From positions 25,657,869 to 25,721,868 of the forward strand of contig OY755242.1 in the NCBI GenBank assembly GCA_963576725.1: a stretch of 64,000 nucleotides of DNA, in the 5' to 3' direction. How positions within the stretch are numbered: the stretch's first letter is position 1; each line of letters begins with the position of its first letter. Of this stretch, positions 23,113 to 34,603 are shown in pieces. The translations under genes and the position numbers were made by a program. A model generated the notes under the pieces. The model made no database searches. It was not told where the DNA came from and saw nothing but the letters and a program-made list of their open reading frames with translations. This DNA is from Azorinus chamasolen (taxonomy: Eukaryota; Mollusca; Bivalvia; Cardiida; Solecurtidae).

Positions 23113-23318
23113 TACAGTAAAACCTCTCTATAACGGCCACTAAATTACACCAAGTATTTTGTGTTAAAGCAGGTGGCTGCTTAAAGCAAGGCGAAAGAAA
23201 AACAGAACGCTACCATAGGAGCGTGCTGCTTTACTTTCCCTTGCTTTTAGCAACCACCTGCTCTAAATACCAACTAATTAACACAATTTAGTGGTCGTTA
23301 TAGAAAGGTTTTACTGTA
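23113..23318. mobile_element. TA-type MITE family E
   Basis: TA-CAGTAAAACCTCTCTATAAC ... GTTATAGAAAGGTTTTACTG-TA. The arms GCAGGTGGCTGCTTAAAGCA / TTGCTTTTAGCAACCACCTG are conserved; the tip is damaged. Confidence 0.8.
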
Positions 23319-23594
23319 GCCCCATATCAAAGTACTCCTAGAGGAGCACTGCTTCTCATTCAAAATCCTCTTACACGTTTAAGCCTTTCCTACTGAATCG
23401 ACCTTCACTGTGTCATTATTTCTTACATAAAAAGGTTAAACAGACATTGGATGATATTTAACATTAAAGCCTAAATCAAACGTAACACTTAGCAGACGAG
23501 ATGTCGGTGATAGTGAAAGGTGCTAAGTGATGCTGTCGTCTGCTCATTTGACCTCTGAAACATGTTCAACACTAGTGTTGTCTTTCTGATTCTA

Positions 23595-23690
23595 TCGCAG
23601 ACGTTGTGTCTAAGTGACAAACAGTTTGGATCTCAGAACAGGTCCCGTGTTTCGTGGGGCCTGATCAGGGTCGAAACTGTTTCCATGGGT
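23595..23690. repeat. Family J-like hairpin
   Basis: AAGTGACAAACAGTTTGGAT and GCCTGATCAGGGTCGAAACT with GTTTCCATGGG. The hairpin is partly eroded. Confidence 0.4.
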
Positions 23691-23840
23691 CATAAATGGC
23701 GAGAGAAACTGCATGTATAACTTCATAGATAACTACCCATTATGATATTGTTGAATGTTTGTCTTTATTAACCATTGCAACGCTGTAGAAATGATAATGT
23801 CTGCTCAAACAAGGATATGGTGTAATGTTGACTACGGTTG

Positions 23841-24040
23841 AGTTTCGATATCTCAAACTTCAAGGGAACATACAAGTTAATTCGAGTTAACAGAGTTTCG
23901 AGTCATCCGATTTCTAATCTGGTCACATATTAATGCATCTCGAAAGTAACCATTACTTTTTTGGAAGGACCTAACTTTTACTTCAGTTATTCAGAAGTTC
24001 GAGTTATCGGAGTTCGAGATATCGAAGTTCACCTGTACTA
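23841..24040. mobile_element. MITE with ATATCGAAGTT inverted ends
   Basis: AGTTTCGATATCTCAAACTT on the left pairs with GAGTTCGAGATATCGAAGTT on the right, and TTCGAGTTAACAGAGTTTCGA with GTTCGAGTTATCGGAGTTCGA. The layout resembles pogo-like MITEs. The exact target duplication is unclear. Confidence 0.55.
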
Positions 24041-24054
24041 CCATTCAACAAACG

Positions 24055-24135
24055 TCTGAGAAAGTATTGGATTCTAATGAGACGTCGAGTTGCTCTGTGT
24101 CTCTTCTGGATCCACACTGTTTGCAAATGCGAGTG
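24055..24135. repeat. Family J hairpin, right half intact
   Basis: GGATTCTAATGAGACGTCGA and GTCTCTTCTGGATCCACACT with GTTTGCAAATGCGAGTGAGG. Confidence 0.45.
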
Positions 24136-24169
24136 AGGTAACAGATAGCGGAGTTACGTTTAACCCTTT

Positions 24170-24410
24170 CGGCGCCAAATTTCTAATTGTCGTCTGCAAT
24201 CCAAGTTTGTTAAATCATTCAGTAAAATAAGGAAATGAGATAACTAAAAGCAAATTTCAAGGGAATAAAGCACATAAATTATATAGAAATAAAGATTGAG
24301 ACAAATAGTGAAGTCCCTGGTCAGACGCCGTCTTGAAAAGGCGGCGTCTGATCTGGGACTGCACTATTTGTCGTGGTGCATTTATGCGACTGAGGCGGTG
24401 AAAGGGTTAA
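24170..24410. mobile_element. TTAA MITE family C
   Basis: TTAACCCTTTCGGCGCCAAA start and GGCGGTGAAAGGGTTAA end. The hairpin CAAATAGTGAAGTCCCTGGT / CTGGGACTGCACTATTTG is near the right end. Copies lie at 34604 (reverse) and 42858. Confidence 0.8.
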
Positions 24411-24765
24411 AACATAACTGTATCTATTATCAGTATAAGTTGAAAACTTGGCGAATCGCTCTTGCTGACAGTTAAGGTATTGCTTGTAATAATATAATAT
24501 ATAAGACACGTTACACTTTTATTGTGTTGCACTTTAAAATACAAAATATAACCCTCTTAATGATTGGATGATAAAGTTGTCGCAATTATAGTTAAGTGTC
24601 TTCTATAGCTAATAGTGCAACCATGCACACTGTGGTATCTGTTAAATTGTAACGGCACTTAGTGACAACGTCTTGAATAAACTAATTATCCAAGTAAATA
24701 TAAGTATTTGATGTTAAGCAAATACATAGTAAATTCCATAGATGCGTTAATTAAACACTCTCAAC

Positions 24766-24943
24766 TACAGTATAACCTCTCTTAACCGGAATTCTAGTAG
24801 ATAAGAATTTAGATATTTTTAGGCAGGTGGCTGCTTAATGCAGGGTGAAAGTCATGACTTTCACCCTGCGTTAAGCTGCCACCTGTCTCCAAGACCGATA
24901 TTCATACTAAATTTAACTGCCGGTTAAGAGAGGTTTTACTGTA
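24766..24943. mobile_element. TA-type MITE family E, short tip
   Basis: TA-CAGTATAACCTCTCTTAACC ... GGTTAAGAGAGGTTTTACTG-TA. The fold-back tip is a perfect GGGTGAAAGTCATGACTTTCACCC. Confidence 0.8.
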
Positions 24944-25073
24944 TATCGTCTGTATCGTCCCCGCCAAACCTCATGCTCAAGATGTCTCTAAAGAGTGGTC
25001 ACATCATTGGGTTTAGTATCGAGATGAGATCTAGTGTTTGACTACGCAAATCTATCTATTGTTCTGTGCGTTG

Positions 25074-25287
25074 TTAACCTTTAGCCTGCTGAGAAAATTA
25101 TTTTTACAGACATTTTCACCTACTACATTTCCAAAATTCAAGCTATATTTAACTTGTCTACCAAAATGAAATCAGGGTCTCAAACAGTTTGGATCCAGAT
25201 GAGACGCCGAGTTACTCGACGTCTCATCTGGATCCAAACTGTTTGCATAGGTATTCACTCATCCGCCCGTAGCAGACTAAAGGTTAA
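25074..25287. mobile_element. TTAA MITE family K
   Basis: TTAACCTTTAGCCTGCTGAG start and GTAGCAGACTAAAGGTTAA end. The near-perfect hairpin AAACAGTTTGGATCCAGATG / CATCTGGATCCAAACTGTTT is centred on GCCGAGTTACTCGACG. Related copies: 5227 and 45343. Confidence 0.75.
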
Positions 25288-26960
25288 TTTACTTAATTTG
25301 AGACGAGTAAAAAAGTAAACCTAATTTAATTTAAATGACGGATTGCTTATTTGTGTGCTGTTGCTGTTTGAATTATTTATTTAAATAATTATGTTAGATT
25401 TTAAAAAAGCGGTGTCGGTAATTTCAAAATATTAAGATTGAAATTTATGTGGTAATTAGTACAATATACATTAATATTAACAAATGTTTTTGGCATTTAT
25501 CTAGTAGTATGCGAATCACTAGTCTCTTCACAACGATAACAGGCAGTATACTGGATATGTTTCTCTAACCTTTAGCAATGCTCTGTTTAAAGAACATTAA
25601 TAATGCTCTAAAAACTTTGAAAAAATGTTAAATGTTTTTACCAAGCATCACATGACTATGACGCTTTAATCTCCTTTGCTTAGCAATCATAGGGTTTCTA
25701 AATCCATGTAATAGCATAACCTGAAGAATTGAATGTGTGCATTATATTGGCTTTGCTTCATTTAATACCATTCAGGGATTTGCCGTTGACAGAACAAATG
25801 TATTTCATCTTTTGAAGCCGTATTACATGTATGATGAGTTCTCTGTTCAGTTAACCACTGCTTTCATTCCAGAGATAAAATTTCAATTTCAGAAATCGCT
25901 CCATGCTGGAGGCGTACAGCTAAACGAGAGATACAGAATGCGGTTACAATCTATAAACGTACAAATGACTTGTTACTGCGTAGATCTGTTTCAAACTCCT
26001 GGCAGATATACTTTAGCCAACAAGTATTATTAATGCATATACAATACTATACATATAATAATCCAGTCCAATAGATGTATAGTGTTTATCAATTACATAT
26101 TTTGGCGAACCTGGTGTGTGCTATATTACAAACTTAGTAGGCTGTGATATATAATATTTCCCACAAAACGTTAACAAAAACGAAACAAATGAAGATGAAC
26201 ATTACTCAATTCAACCTCTGATGGAAATCATAATTTTCAATTCGTGCATTGCGTGCATGCCATTCTAGAAGGGTAATCAATTTCATTTAACATAAGAGCA
26301 ACTGGTTATAATAAACGTAACATCTGCCGTTATTTCCAAGAAACAAAACACAGATTCAATGACCAATAGTTTATATAAAATTGTAAAGCATGCGTGAATG
26401 GTCTTATTATTTCTTAGAACTATATTTGATATCGACATGCAATCACCAATTCTTTTTCTCCGTTTCTTTGAAATGTATGATTAAGCAATTTTGTTCCCCA
26501 GCGGATCGAGAGAAACGGTGCATTTCGTTTTATAATGACTCTGTCATTTATACTCATTTCTTTCATTTTTTATGTTATCCGATGTATAACGTGGCAAAAC
26601 AAAATGATTTTTATTTTTCCTCGACCTTTCACAGAATATGTTTTGTCTAACTTATTACCGTCTGTATTTTTTCTGCTCGATAATTGCTTATCCTTTGATC
26701 CATACCCGGGTGCAGATTATTAACCACGTCGAGAATATGTGCAAAAACAAAGTGTTTGACATCAGCAATGTATTAGTTATAAAAAGAGACCAAAGTTCAC
26801 ATATTTTGTACTTACCAGATCCATGTCTCTGAAACAAAAACATAAAACATATATTGCAAACACGACACCCTGCTGCACAGCGATAACTCTTTTCTTGTTA
26901 TTTCAAGACGAATGTCATATTATCCAGGTTAATGTCAGAGGGAGGATAAAAAAAGCAAAG
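25288..26960. other. Longest repeat-poor stretch; possible host sequence, no gene called
   Basis: No MITE is seen over about 1.7 kb. A 98-codon frame (25737-26033) and overlapping 60-86 codon frames (26390-26832) occur, but none has a recognisable domain. If a host exon exists in this window, this is a reasonable place to look. Confidence 0.35.
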
Positions 26961-27208
26961 TTAACCCTTCGCTTGCTATTCGCGTCAATATACGTACCTG
27001 TAAATAGTGAAGACCCAGATGAGACAGCTCCTGCAAGAGCTGTCTCATCAGGGTCTGCACTATTTACAAGTTGATTGTGCAACCAGTGCACTCCACAGCA
27101 GTGATTGCACAGCGAAATACTTGTACACAGTGAAGATATATGTAATTATACAGGGCCAAGGGTAGAGAAGGAGAAATGTATTTTAAAATTCAGCAAGAGA
27201 AGGGTTAA
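26961..27208 (-). mobile_element. TTAA MITE family A, reverse orientation
   Basis: TTAACCCTTCGCTTGCTATT ... CAGCAAGAGAAGGGTTAA, the reverse of the other copies. The hairpin lies near its left side (about 27002-27068). Confidence 0.8.
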
Positions 27209-28204
27209 AGTTGTCTCATTCAGCTCACACCTCCTTAGCCGCATGTCCTATAAACAGTTTTAATCCACTGATTCGATTGTGGATATAAAATACCACATGC
27301 TTCTTATTTCAGAAAGGATGGTTATCATTAGTGCTACATAATTAAACCTTACTTCACTGTGAAAACCATACTGTCAACTCAAATTTGAATATAGTGCAGG
27401 GGTGTAACTGAATCCAAATACAATTATCGCACAGTGGCTATAGGAGTCCGGGGGTATGCTCCTCCAGCAAAATCTAAAATTATGAAGTTTTGAAACCATT
27501 GTGATACATAGCGCATTTGTGTTGTTTTATGCGTTGTTTTGATAAATAACAAATATGTTAACGAACCTGTATCGTGTAGAACACATACGCATTTTATGTT
27601 TTAATGTTTTGTGCAAATGGGTTCCTTTGATAAGGACACGGGTTCGAAAATCCGAATCGAGAGAGTAGTTCTGAAATATTTAATTAAATAATTATCTCCC
27701 TACGCTGGACTTACTGTTATATTTAACATTTTCAATGCTGCATTTTACAGTGGAAAATTCCATCACTGCTTATATGTTGAAGTATAAATCTTAAATAGAA
27801 TTTACAACGTTCACCGTGTCCCGGGTTTGATCCACCGCCGGACCAAGTCCTTTAGATAAAACTTTATAACCGAGTTCCGTTGTATCAGTGCTTTACACTG
27901 GGCTTCTAAACGAACCAGAACAAAAATATAGCTTCGCGTCCAGGGTTTTTCTGTATCCCCGCCCATCCTTACGTTTTATGAAGGCCAGTTAAACATTTAA
28001 AATTTTGCACACATCATTTATTTGGCAGTAAAAGGGTAAAATGTGATTGATTATTCAGTAATTCCACTACAATATCGCCACAGTGGTTGTATTTCTGTTA
28101 TTTGTAGATATTGTATCGTCCTGTTCGAGCAATCGAAGAGCTTTTCTTGATCAAATGGTGTGTTAATCATTCTCCTTCATCATGTTGAGCAAATGTCTGC
28201 GCAG
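27209..28204. other. No recognised gene
   Basis: Unique-looking sequence; GACACGGGTTCGAAAATCC (27636-27654) is B-box-like but has no partner A box. Confidence 0.4.
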
Positions 28205-28378
28205 TCTCTGATTTGTTGAATTTTTCACTGAATTTCGATTCGTCAAATCCTTTGAGAAACTATTGACCGAATGTCAAACAGCTTGGATCCTGATGAGGCA
28301 CCGAGTTACTATGCGTCTCATTTGTAATCAAGCTCTTTGCAAATATCAGTAAAGTCGCACTTAGCATGAGAAGAGTTA
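28205..28378. mobile_element. TTAA MITE family J
   Basis: CGATTCGTCAAATCCTTTGA, GAATGTCAAACAGCTTGGAT, CCGAGTTACTATGCGTCTCA, TTTGCAAATATCAGTAAAG and an end CATGAGAAGAGTTAG. The left TTAA is not found. Confidence 0.55.
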
Positions 28379-28401
28379 GCATGCCTAGAGAAAGTCACAA
28401 A

Positions 28402-28563
28402 TGTTGGTACAGTGTTAGATAGTCGTCACAAGAGTTGGTACAGTGTTAGATAGTCGTCACAAGAGTTGGTACAGTGTTAGATAGTCGTCACAAATGTTGG
28501 TACAGTGTTAGATAGTCGTCACAAGAGTTGGTACAGTGTTAGATAGTCGTCACAAGAGTTGTA
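28402..28563 (+). repeat. 31-bp tandem repeat
   Basis: GTTGGTACAGTGTTAGATAG + TCGTCACAAGA repeats about five times with almost no divergence (ATG in place of GAG at two junctions). It lies right after a family J element. Confidence 0.8.
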
Positions 28564-29387
28564 GATATAATGCGTACTGATCTATCAAAATGTGTTCTCA
28601 GGTTATTTCCCAGTCAAATAATACTGTACTGCTACTGATTAGACTTGCCTTGTATGGACGAAGTATGAAACACGTTGTGCTTATATTTCATTATTACTAC
28701 CGCTATATACAGAACACCAGTACATTGTACATAGTTCCAAGTCGTTGGGATTATTCGACTAGGGAAAGTCTGTTTTATATATTTATTCATATTCAGGTTG
28801 TATTCCTATTCCACGACACAATCAACAGTGTGGTACATTTGTGTACCGTTTAAGTAAACGGTATGGTAGACAGTGAGGCCAAGTTCTTAAGATTCCTTTG
28901 ATCTTCCCAATATGCCCCTAAACAATTGTTATTCAATTGTAAGCTTCGATAAAGGCAAATTGAAGTGGCGCCTGGCTAAAATTTACAGATTCCTCGTCTC
29001 TGAATAACCCGTTACGTGCTTAAAGTAAATTCGTCAGTAGAGCATGTGTTATAATTCATTTCCCTATGTATACTGTTTTCTACCTTTGTTCAAACACTAA
29101 TCCTTAATCTATGTTAGATAGTTTGTAATCAGACTACGTATATTCACAGTTATGCTCGTCATGACCCGCACTGGCAACCATGAATTCACCCGTAGCATGT
29201 CGAGTTTGACGCACTGGAATTCAGAGACCGATTGGGGTTTGTTCATGATAGGTAACATGCAACAAGACAAATTGGCATGGGCGCAGATACAATTAGTCGC
29301 TGAATATTTGAAATGTATTGACCCATCATTGTGTAACTAGTTCATTCAGTATAACGGCTTATAAATGCTGGAGGGATTTAAATGCAA
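28564..29387. other. No recognised gene
   Basis: Frames of 87 (28590-28853) and 62 codons (29152-29340) lack motifs or similarity that I recognise. Confidence 0.4.
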
Positions 29388-29485
29388 TACAGTAAAACCC
29401 CTCTAATGCTACCACTTAATGAATAACATTTGTCACTGTGAATTATGTTCATTTTTGCTGGTCGCATTAGAGAGGTTTTACTGTA
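29388..29485. mobile_element. Short TA-type MITE related to family E
   Basis: TA-CAGTAAAACCCCTCTAATGC ... GCATTAGAGAGGTTTTACTG-TA, only about 98 bp, with CAGTGACAAATG-like central sequence instead of the usual fold-back. Confidence 0.7.
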
Positions 29486-29603
29486 CTAGAGCAGACTTTG
29501 ATCAGACGGATCCGCGTGAAACTTTCTGTGTCTACACTATTTGTAAATACCGTACAGACATTTGCCGCATTCGAAAAGTTAAATCATACATACATTGCAA
29601 TAT

Positions 29604-29832
29604 CTAACCCATTTGCCCCCAGTGGTTTTCTTCCATGTTTATATATTTAATTAGTCTATTTTTTATCTAAGAGATGCCTAACCTAAAATTTCATTTTTTT
29701 TTGTTTCATATTGAAATTCTTATCAGCAAACAGTGTAGACTCTGATCAGACGCCGCATTATGCGGCGTCTGATCATAGTCTACACTGTTTGCCTATGTCC
29801 AATATATTGGATCGTGGGCACAAAAGGGTTAA
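29604..29832. mobile_element. TTAA MITE family H
   Basis: It starts at CTAACCCATTTGCCCCCAGT and ends ATCGTGGGCACAAAAGGGTTAA. The hairpin GCAAACAGTGTAGACTCTGA / CATAGTCTACACTGTTTGC, with GCCGCATTATGCGGC at the tip, is nearly perfect. A second copy lies at 60461-60681. Confidence 0.7.
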
Positions 29833-30117
29833 GCTTCCACTCGTGTGTCAGTGTTTAGAAATGTAAGAAACGTGTTTAATTTCCACCGAACATAAGAGGT
29901 CGACCATTTATATGTTATAGTATAATTTCCATGTTCTCAAAGTAGCATTTTATTTCGTTTTATATTTAATTCAACAATATAGTAGTTTTAATCTATTTCG
30001 TTATCTTTTGATTAAAACGAAACTAATTAAAGGTTACAACTATGCATTATTTATGTTTCTGTTCTCTCATATTTCATACTTATTTGTGTCCCATTCTATT
30101 ACAGATATACTCATTCG

Positions 30118-30335
30118 ATAGCGACCTCTTCATTGATGCACATGGATGTCTTTTAAAGCGTGATGGTAGCTTAAAATCATATTTAAAAGTAAGTGGTAGC
30201 TTAAAGCAGGACAAAGTACCGCCGAAAGCTCTTGTTGGAGCTTTCAGCATACATAGTTTTCTGTAGTAACCTACCACTTGCCGCTAAGATACAAAATTGG
30301 ACATTGTTTTACATGAGAGGATTTTTACTGCATTA
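30118..30335. mobile_element. Degenerate family E copy
   Basis: AAGTGGTAGCTTAAAGCAGG, CGAAAGCTCTTGTTGGAGCTTTC, AACCTACCACTTGCCGC and AGGATTTTTACTGCA. Confidence 0.5.
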
Positions 30336-30510
30336 TCTTCTTACCTAACAGTATGTAGTTATATTGCATACACACGTGTAACTACTTTATATACTTAACT
30401 ACAGTAAACCTTTGCTAATCCAAATTCTCATATAAGCACAGTAAAGTCTCGATAATATGATCACGTGATTTATTATCATAAGGTTCTATAAATGCAGATA
30501 TTGTCAATTT

Positions 30511-30676
30511 GGGTCCATGCTTATAAAACTTTTAGTTGAGTCTGAGTTCGTTCTCAAGTTTTTGATTGGTCAGATTTAAGCCTTTGGCTCAACTCTGACC
30601 AATCAAAAGTTTGTTAACTCAAATCTGACCAATCAAAAGCTTGAGAACGAACTCAGACTCAACTAAAAAGCTTTAT
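30511..30676. repeat. Fold-back repeat with three ACCAATCA boxes
   Basis: TTTAGTTGAGTCTGAGTTCG / CGAACTCAGACTCAACTAAA arms, with TTTTGATTGGTCAGAT and repeated ATCTGACCAATCAAAAG inside. A second copy is at 38503-38638. The ORF starting at 30641 lies in the right arm. Confidence 0.65.
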
Positions 30677-31252
30677 ACGTATATCGTAAGCTGCCCCTCG
30701 ATTCTTGTGATTTGTGTTGTACAACAAAGCTTCCCCCGCCTATGTCGAACAATTACGAAACTAAAACGCAACCCGAATAAATACTTAATTGGCGAAAAAC
30801 ATCGGGTCTTCTATATCAACCAAATGACAATTTTGTCATCTTCAGCAAACAACTGAATGATGTAAGTTGTAGGCAATTTTAAAATGCGTTGCAAGTAGAG
30901 ACTATCTTTTTAACGCAGGCCAACAGTAATGCAGAAAGATCCATTTGCAGCTTTATCCATACTGTTCGTCCTTTTATAAACTACAACCTGATGACATTTT
31001 ATAAATTACAACCTGTTTAAAAATGTCAAGAACTATGCTTCTTTGAAGTGTTGGGGTAAGGGACACTTTACTGTATCAGTATCAATCTGAACGAAATATT
31101 GCAGCTTCTTTCAGTGTTAGGTCATGCAGAAAGCGAGAGTATATACGAGTTAAACTCGCTCAAACTAACTATTGCAGTAGGTTATTTTTTCATTGAAATA
31201 TATGGAAAACGTATAATTATGTTGGTAAAACATGTTGGCATTACTTGTTATT

Positions 31253-31352
31253 AGCAGACAGTGTAGACCCTGGTAAGAACATTCTTATCTTAATATACAC
31301 CGTTTGCTGATAGCTGATTGTTAAAATTAAAATAAAATCGCAAAATTAAACA
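31253..31352. repeat. Degenerate family H-like hairpin
   Basis: AGCAGACAGTGTAGACCCTG and ATATACACCGTTTGCTG form the remains of the family H hairpin. The right end CAGGTTAA is possible. Confidence 0.4.
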
Positions 31353-31447
31353 GGTTAAGAACGGAACTGTTTATATGCATGGCAGTGTTGCAAAAATAAA
31401 ACCACACACGTTTGTCAAAATGCACTCCGATCAAGACGTATACACGG

Positions 31448-31693
31448 TGAACTCTTTACTCCATGAATGTGCCTTTCTACGTCTTTGCAAACAGAGTAAC
31501 CCAGATTAGATGACCCCTGTATGAGTCGTCTAACCAGGATCTGCTGTTTTTACTTATGATATACGATATGATTCTACATATTCTGCCATGGCCAAACATG
31601 CCTATGTCCATGCGCTATCATAAAACTTAAACAGTAATGTATGTTCATGATGTCATTATTTCTTACACGAATATTCATAGAGAAAGGGAATGA
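31448..31693. mobile_element. TTAA MITE family B
   Basis: ACTCTTTACTCCATGAATGT start and CATAGAGAAAGGGAATGATT end. The hairpin GCAAACAGAGTAACCCAGAT / CAGGATCTGCTG is eroded. ATGATGTCATTATTTCTTAC near the right is typical of the family. Confidence 0.6.
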
Positions 31694-31729
31694 TTAATAT
31701 TATACTCATATGTTACTCTATTACACTAA

Positions 31730-31875
31730 AGGAGCAGAATATCAGACCACCGGTTCTCTCTTCTACTTACAGGCGATGTAATAAAAGGTTTCTTCATTGA
31801 TTATATATCAAATATTTATTGGTGCTTAATTAGAGAAGTCAAAAATGTACTTTATATACTTTCAGCATGAAATGA
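31730..31875. repeat. Dispersed repeat M, copy 1
   Basis: TCTACTTACAGGCGATGTAA and TATATCAAATATTTATTGGT, then GCTTAATTAGAGAAGTCAA, are shared with 39545-39690 and in part with 56575-56640. Both full copies follow family B-like sequence. Confidence 0.55.
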
Positions 31876-31904
31876 GACTTTATTCACAAGCCCCAGTGCC
31901 CGTA

Positions 31905-32035
31905 CAGAGCAGTGTTAGCGTGTCCGTTTCGCATACATTCGGACATGGTTCGGTCCCAAGTCGGGATTGTATGTGAGGGCATACAGTGTTAGTCGTGACC
32001 CATGTGGTTTCTCCACATATTCCGGTGTCCTTATA
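31905..32035 (+). repeat. Possible degenerate SINE fragment
   Basis: CAGTGTTAGCGTGTCCG followed by GGACATGGTTCGGTCCC has the spacing of an A box and B box, and a body with TGTGGTTTCTCCACA follows. It could be an old SINE head. No poly-A end or target duplication is seen. Confidence 0.3.
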
Positions 32036-32125
32036 CGTGATAATCCCTCTAAATCGAACTTTAAGTAAATATGAGTTTAGATGTTTCCTGTATAATCTTT
32101 ACAATACATTCAGTTGCCACTTATT

Positions 32126-32358
32126 TTAACCCTTTCCTCCATAAATACGCATCTGAAGCAGAGTGGACCCATATCAGATGGCTCATAAAGGCGCCGTCTG
32201 ACCAGGGTCTGAAGTGTTTGCTCATGCAATAATATAAATCTACAGTTTCTGTCGTTGTCAACATTCCAGTGCCCATGTACCAATTAAACAAAAATAAACC
32301 AATTAATATCCATGATGTCATTATTGCTTACATGAACATTCACGGAGTAAAGGGTTAA
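32126..32358. mobile_element. TTAA MITE family B
   Basis: TTAACCCTTTCCTCCATAAA and CACGGAGTAAAGGGTTAA are clean inverted ends with TTAA on both sides. The hairpin with GGCTCATAAAGGCGCC is partly eroded. Confidence 0.75.
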
Positions 32359-33220
32359 ATACCATATATGGTACTAAAAATAAATGTAGATTTTATACCT
32401 GTTACCAAACATCGCAATCATCTCAAGTATATTTTTGAGTTAAGATAAATTGGTTCTTAATCGAAATAAAATAAAAATACAATTATTACAGTGTTTAATA
32501 ACCGCTGGAGGTTAAATAAAGAAATAAAACTATTTAAGTTTAAAAGCATAAACGACGAACACAAAACGTGTACAACAACGAAGTTGTTACAATGTTAACG
32601 CTAGTATTTGAGCAAATAAATAAAATGGCCAAAATGAAAACTCGCAGTTGCCATTGTTGCCCTTTATTGGTATATTATGACCGCAATGCACTGTGTTTTA
32701 TGAAAAATGGCTGTTCCATGAAAACTAAAGCTGGGCGACTAATAACAAATCTGCGTGTCTCATACATACTGATTATTTTATTTTCAAAAATAATGTGAAA
32801 CATGAGAATAACATACGTGTCCTGACAATCTAATAAAGGCCATAAATGGTTATTTTATACCTTATTACCTCGGTATTCGATACTTTTATGATAATTGAAA
32901 CAATAATAATTTTATTAATCTAGTTGGTTATTTTGTATTTCATTTGTCCTGCTACAAGTTGTCGACATATTGTTTTTTTCTTTATATTTTATTTCTGATG
33001 TTTTACATCAGCGATTTACATACTAGTATAGGTATGCTGCAATGATGACATATATCCTTTGTTACAAGCAAAATAGTTTAAATTGGTCGATTACGTATCA
33101 CTGGATGAACCTGTACTGCATTACTCGGCAGATGTTGAAAAAGTGTTGCTGTACGATGCAAGAAGATTCTTTCTCAAATACTCGTAATTGACTAAGAAGG
33201 ATTGGTAAGGCACAACTATA
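32359..33220. other. No recognised feature
   Basis: Very AT-rich; a 76-codon frame (32568-32798) has no motif. Confidence 0.45.
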
Positions 33221-33427
33221 TACAGTAAAACCTCTCTATAACGGCCACTAAATTGTGTTAATTAGTTGGTATTTAGAGCAGGTGGCTGCTTAAAGCAATG
33301 TGAAAGTAAAACAGAACGCTCCCATAGGAGCGTTCTGTTTTACTTTCACCTTGCTTTAAGCAGCCACCTGCCTTTAACACAAAATAATTGATGTAATTAG
33401 TGGTCGTTATAGAGAGGTTTTACTGTA
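33221..33427. mobile_element. TA-type MITE family E, near-perfect copy
   Basis: TA-CAGTAAAACCTCTCTATAAC ... GTTATAGAGAGGTTTTACTG-TA. The whole 207 bp folds on itself, tip GCTCCCATAGGAGC at 33318-33331. It is probably one of the younger copies. Confidence 0.85.
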
Positions 33428-33480
33428 ATTGGCACACTATCTTCACATAAAACATAAAGTAATGTATGCGAATAATCTGT

Positions 33481-33619
33481 TTAACTCTTTCGCCGCCATA
33501 GGTGATCGTCTCCTCGTGATACACAATGTTTGAACTGATTACATGTTTGTAACGAAATTGTAGAAAACACTTATTTGAAAGCGGCAATAGCAGATGAAAC
33601 TTGGTGTCAAAACGGTTAA
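33481..33619. mobile_element. TTAA MITE, family C/D-like, hairpin lost
   Basis: TTAACTCTTTCGCCGCCATA at the left and AACTTGGTGTCAAAACGGTTAA at the right. No internal hairpin is visible, so this copy may have lost it by deletion. Confidence 0.45.
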
Positions 33620-33671
33620 TGACAGTATATTTGATCATACCTGCCGAATAGGCACGGTAATGCATGAGCGG

Positions 33672-33885
33672 TTTTACCCTCTTCCTGTTGTATATTCATG
33701 TAGGAAATAATCAAGTGATGAATGTATATTAGGTGATTGTTTATGACATATGTACACATGCTCTTTTAGTATCGGTAGAAACTCTAGAGTCAGAAATATT
33801 ACAATTTAATAAGCACAGAGTGAATACTCTGATCAGAAGGCTCATGTAGGAGCTGTCTGATCTTGGTCTACTTTGTTTGCAAGAC
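33672..33885. mobile_element. TTAA MITE family B, right end lost
   Basis: TTTTACCCTCTTCCTGTTGT start, family block ATTCATGTAGGAAATAATC, and hairpin AGGCTCATGTAGGAGCTGTC. It breaks off into a family J fragment at 33885. Confidence 0.55.
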
Positions 33886-34069
33886 GACGATTTATTCGGC
33901 GTCTCCCCTGGATCAAAACTGTTCGACATCGGTAAGGAGAGAGTTACACCGATCCGTGCATGTTTTCCGAAACTTCCAGTTGCTGGAGTTTAATTATTTC
34001 GCTGCAAATATTGGCGGCTGCTCTAATTTTCGTTTATGTCATTATCTCCGCCTTTCTTTCAAATGCATG

Positions 34070-34150
34070 GCAACGATAACAAACAGTTTTGATGTTGGTG
34101 ATACGTCGATATACAAGGGGTCTCATCTGTATCCAAACTGTTTGCATAGG
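34070..34150. repeat. Family K/J hairpin
   Basis: AACAAACAGTTTTGATGTTG and TCTCATCTGTATCCAAACTG with TTTGCATAGG are the halves of the family K hairpin. Flanks are unclear. Confidence 0.45.
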
Positions 34151-34345
34151 TTATCACATATGCGATGTTTGCGGCGAATCTGTTAAAAAAGATAAACGTT
34201 ATTATAGACGATGTCTCACGCCCTGCGTGCTTACCACACATAGACACTATTAACAAAACCTATGACCTTTCCTCTGGCAATACAAACAGACGTAAATTCC
34301 TCTCATCTGAGATAGTCAAAATGTCTGACGTAGTAAGACATTGTC

Positions 34346-34583
34346 TTAACCCTTGCATCGTTTTACAACCTGCCTGAAACTTGGATTTATAGCAACTTTG
34401 ACTACTTCCGATTCGATCATGATTTTGATAAACTATTGACCATGCGTCATGACACTAGCACTAGATAAACTATTAACAAACTATCAAACAGATTGGATCC
34501 TGATGAGACATCTCAACTGAATCAAAACTACACATGTATATGTAAATTCACGTAATGTCGCAGTTAGCTAGACAAGGGTTCAC
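34346..34583. mobile_element. TTAA MITE family J
   Basis: TTAACCCTTGCATCGTTTTA start and GCTAGACAAGGGTTCA end. It contains the family phrases TGATAAACTATTGACC and AAACAGATTGGATCCTGATG. The hairpin's second half is eroded. Confidence 0.6.
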
Positions 34584-34603
34584 TATATTTTTCTGTAGTG
34601 TGT

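Noticed and set aside
25737..26033. 98-codon frame in the longest repeat-poor stretch
   Set aside because: No recognisable domain, no splice evidence and average composition. Kept as unassigned rather than called a gene.
27600..27665. Second tRNA-like B box
   Set aside because: GGGTTCGAAAATCC has no A box at the right distance and no SINE body.
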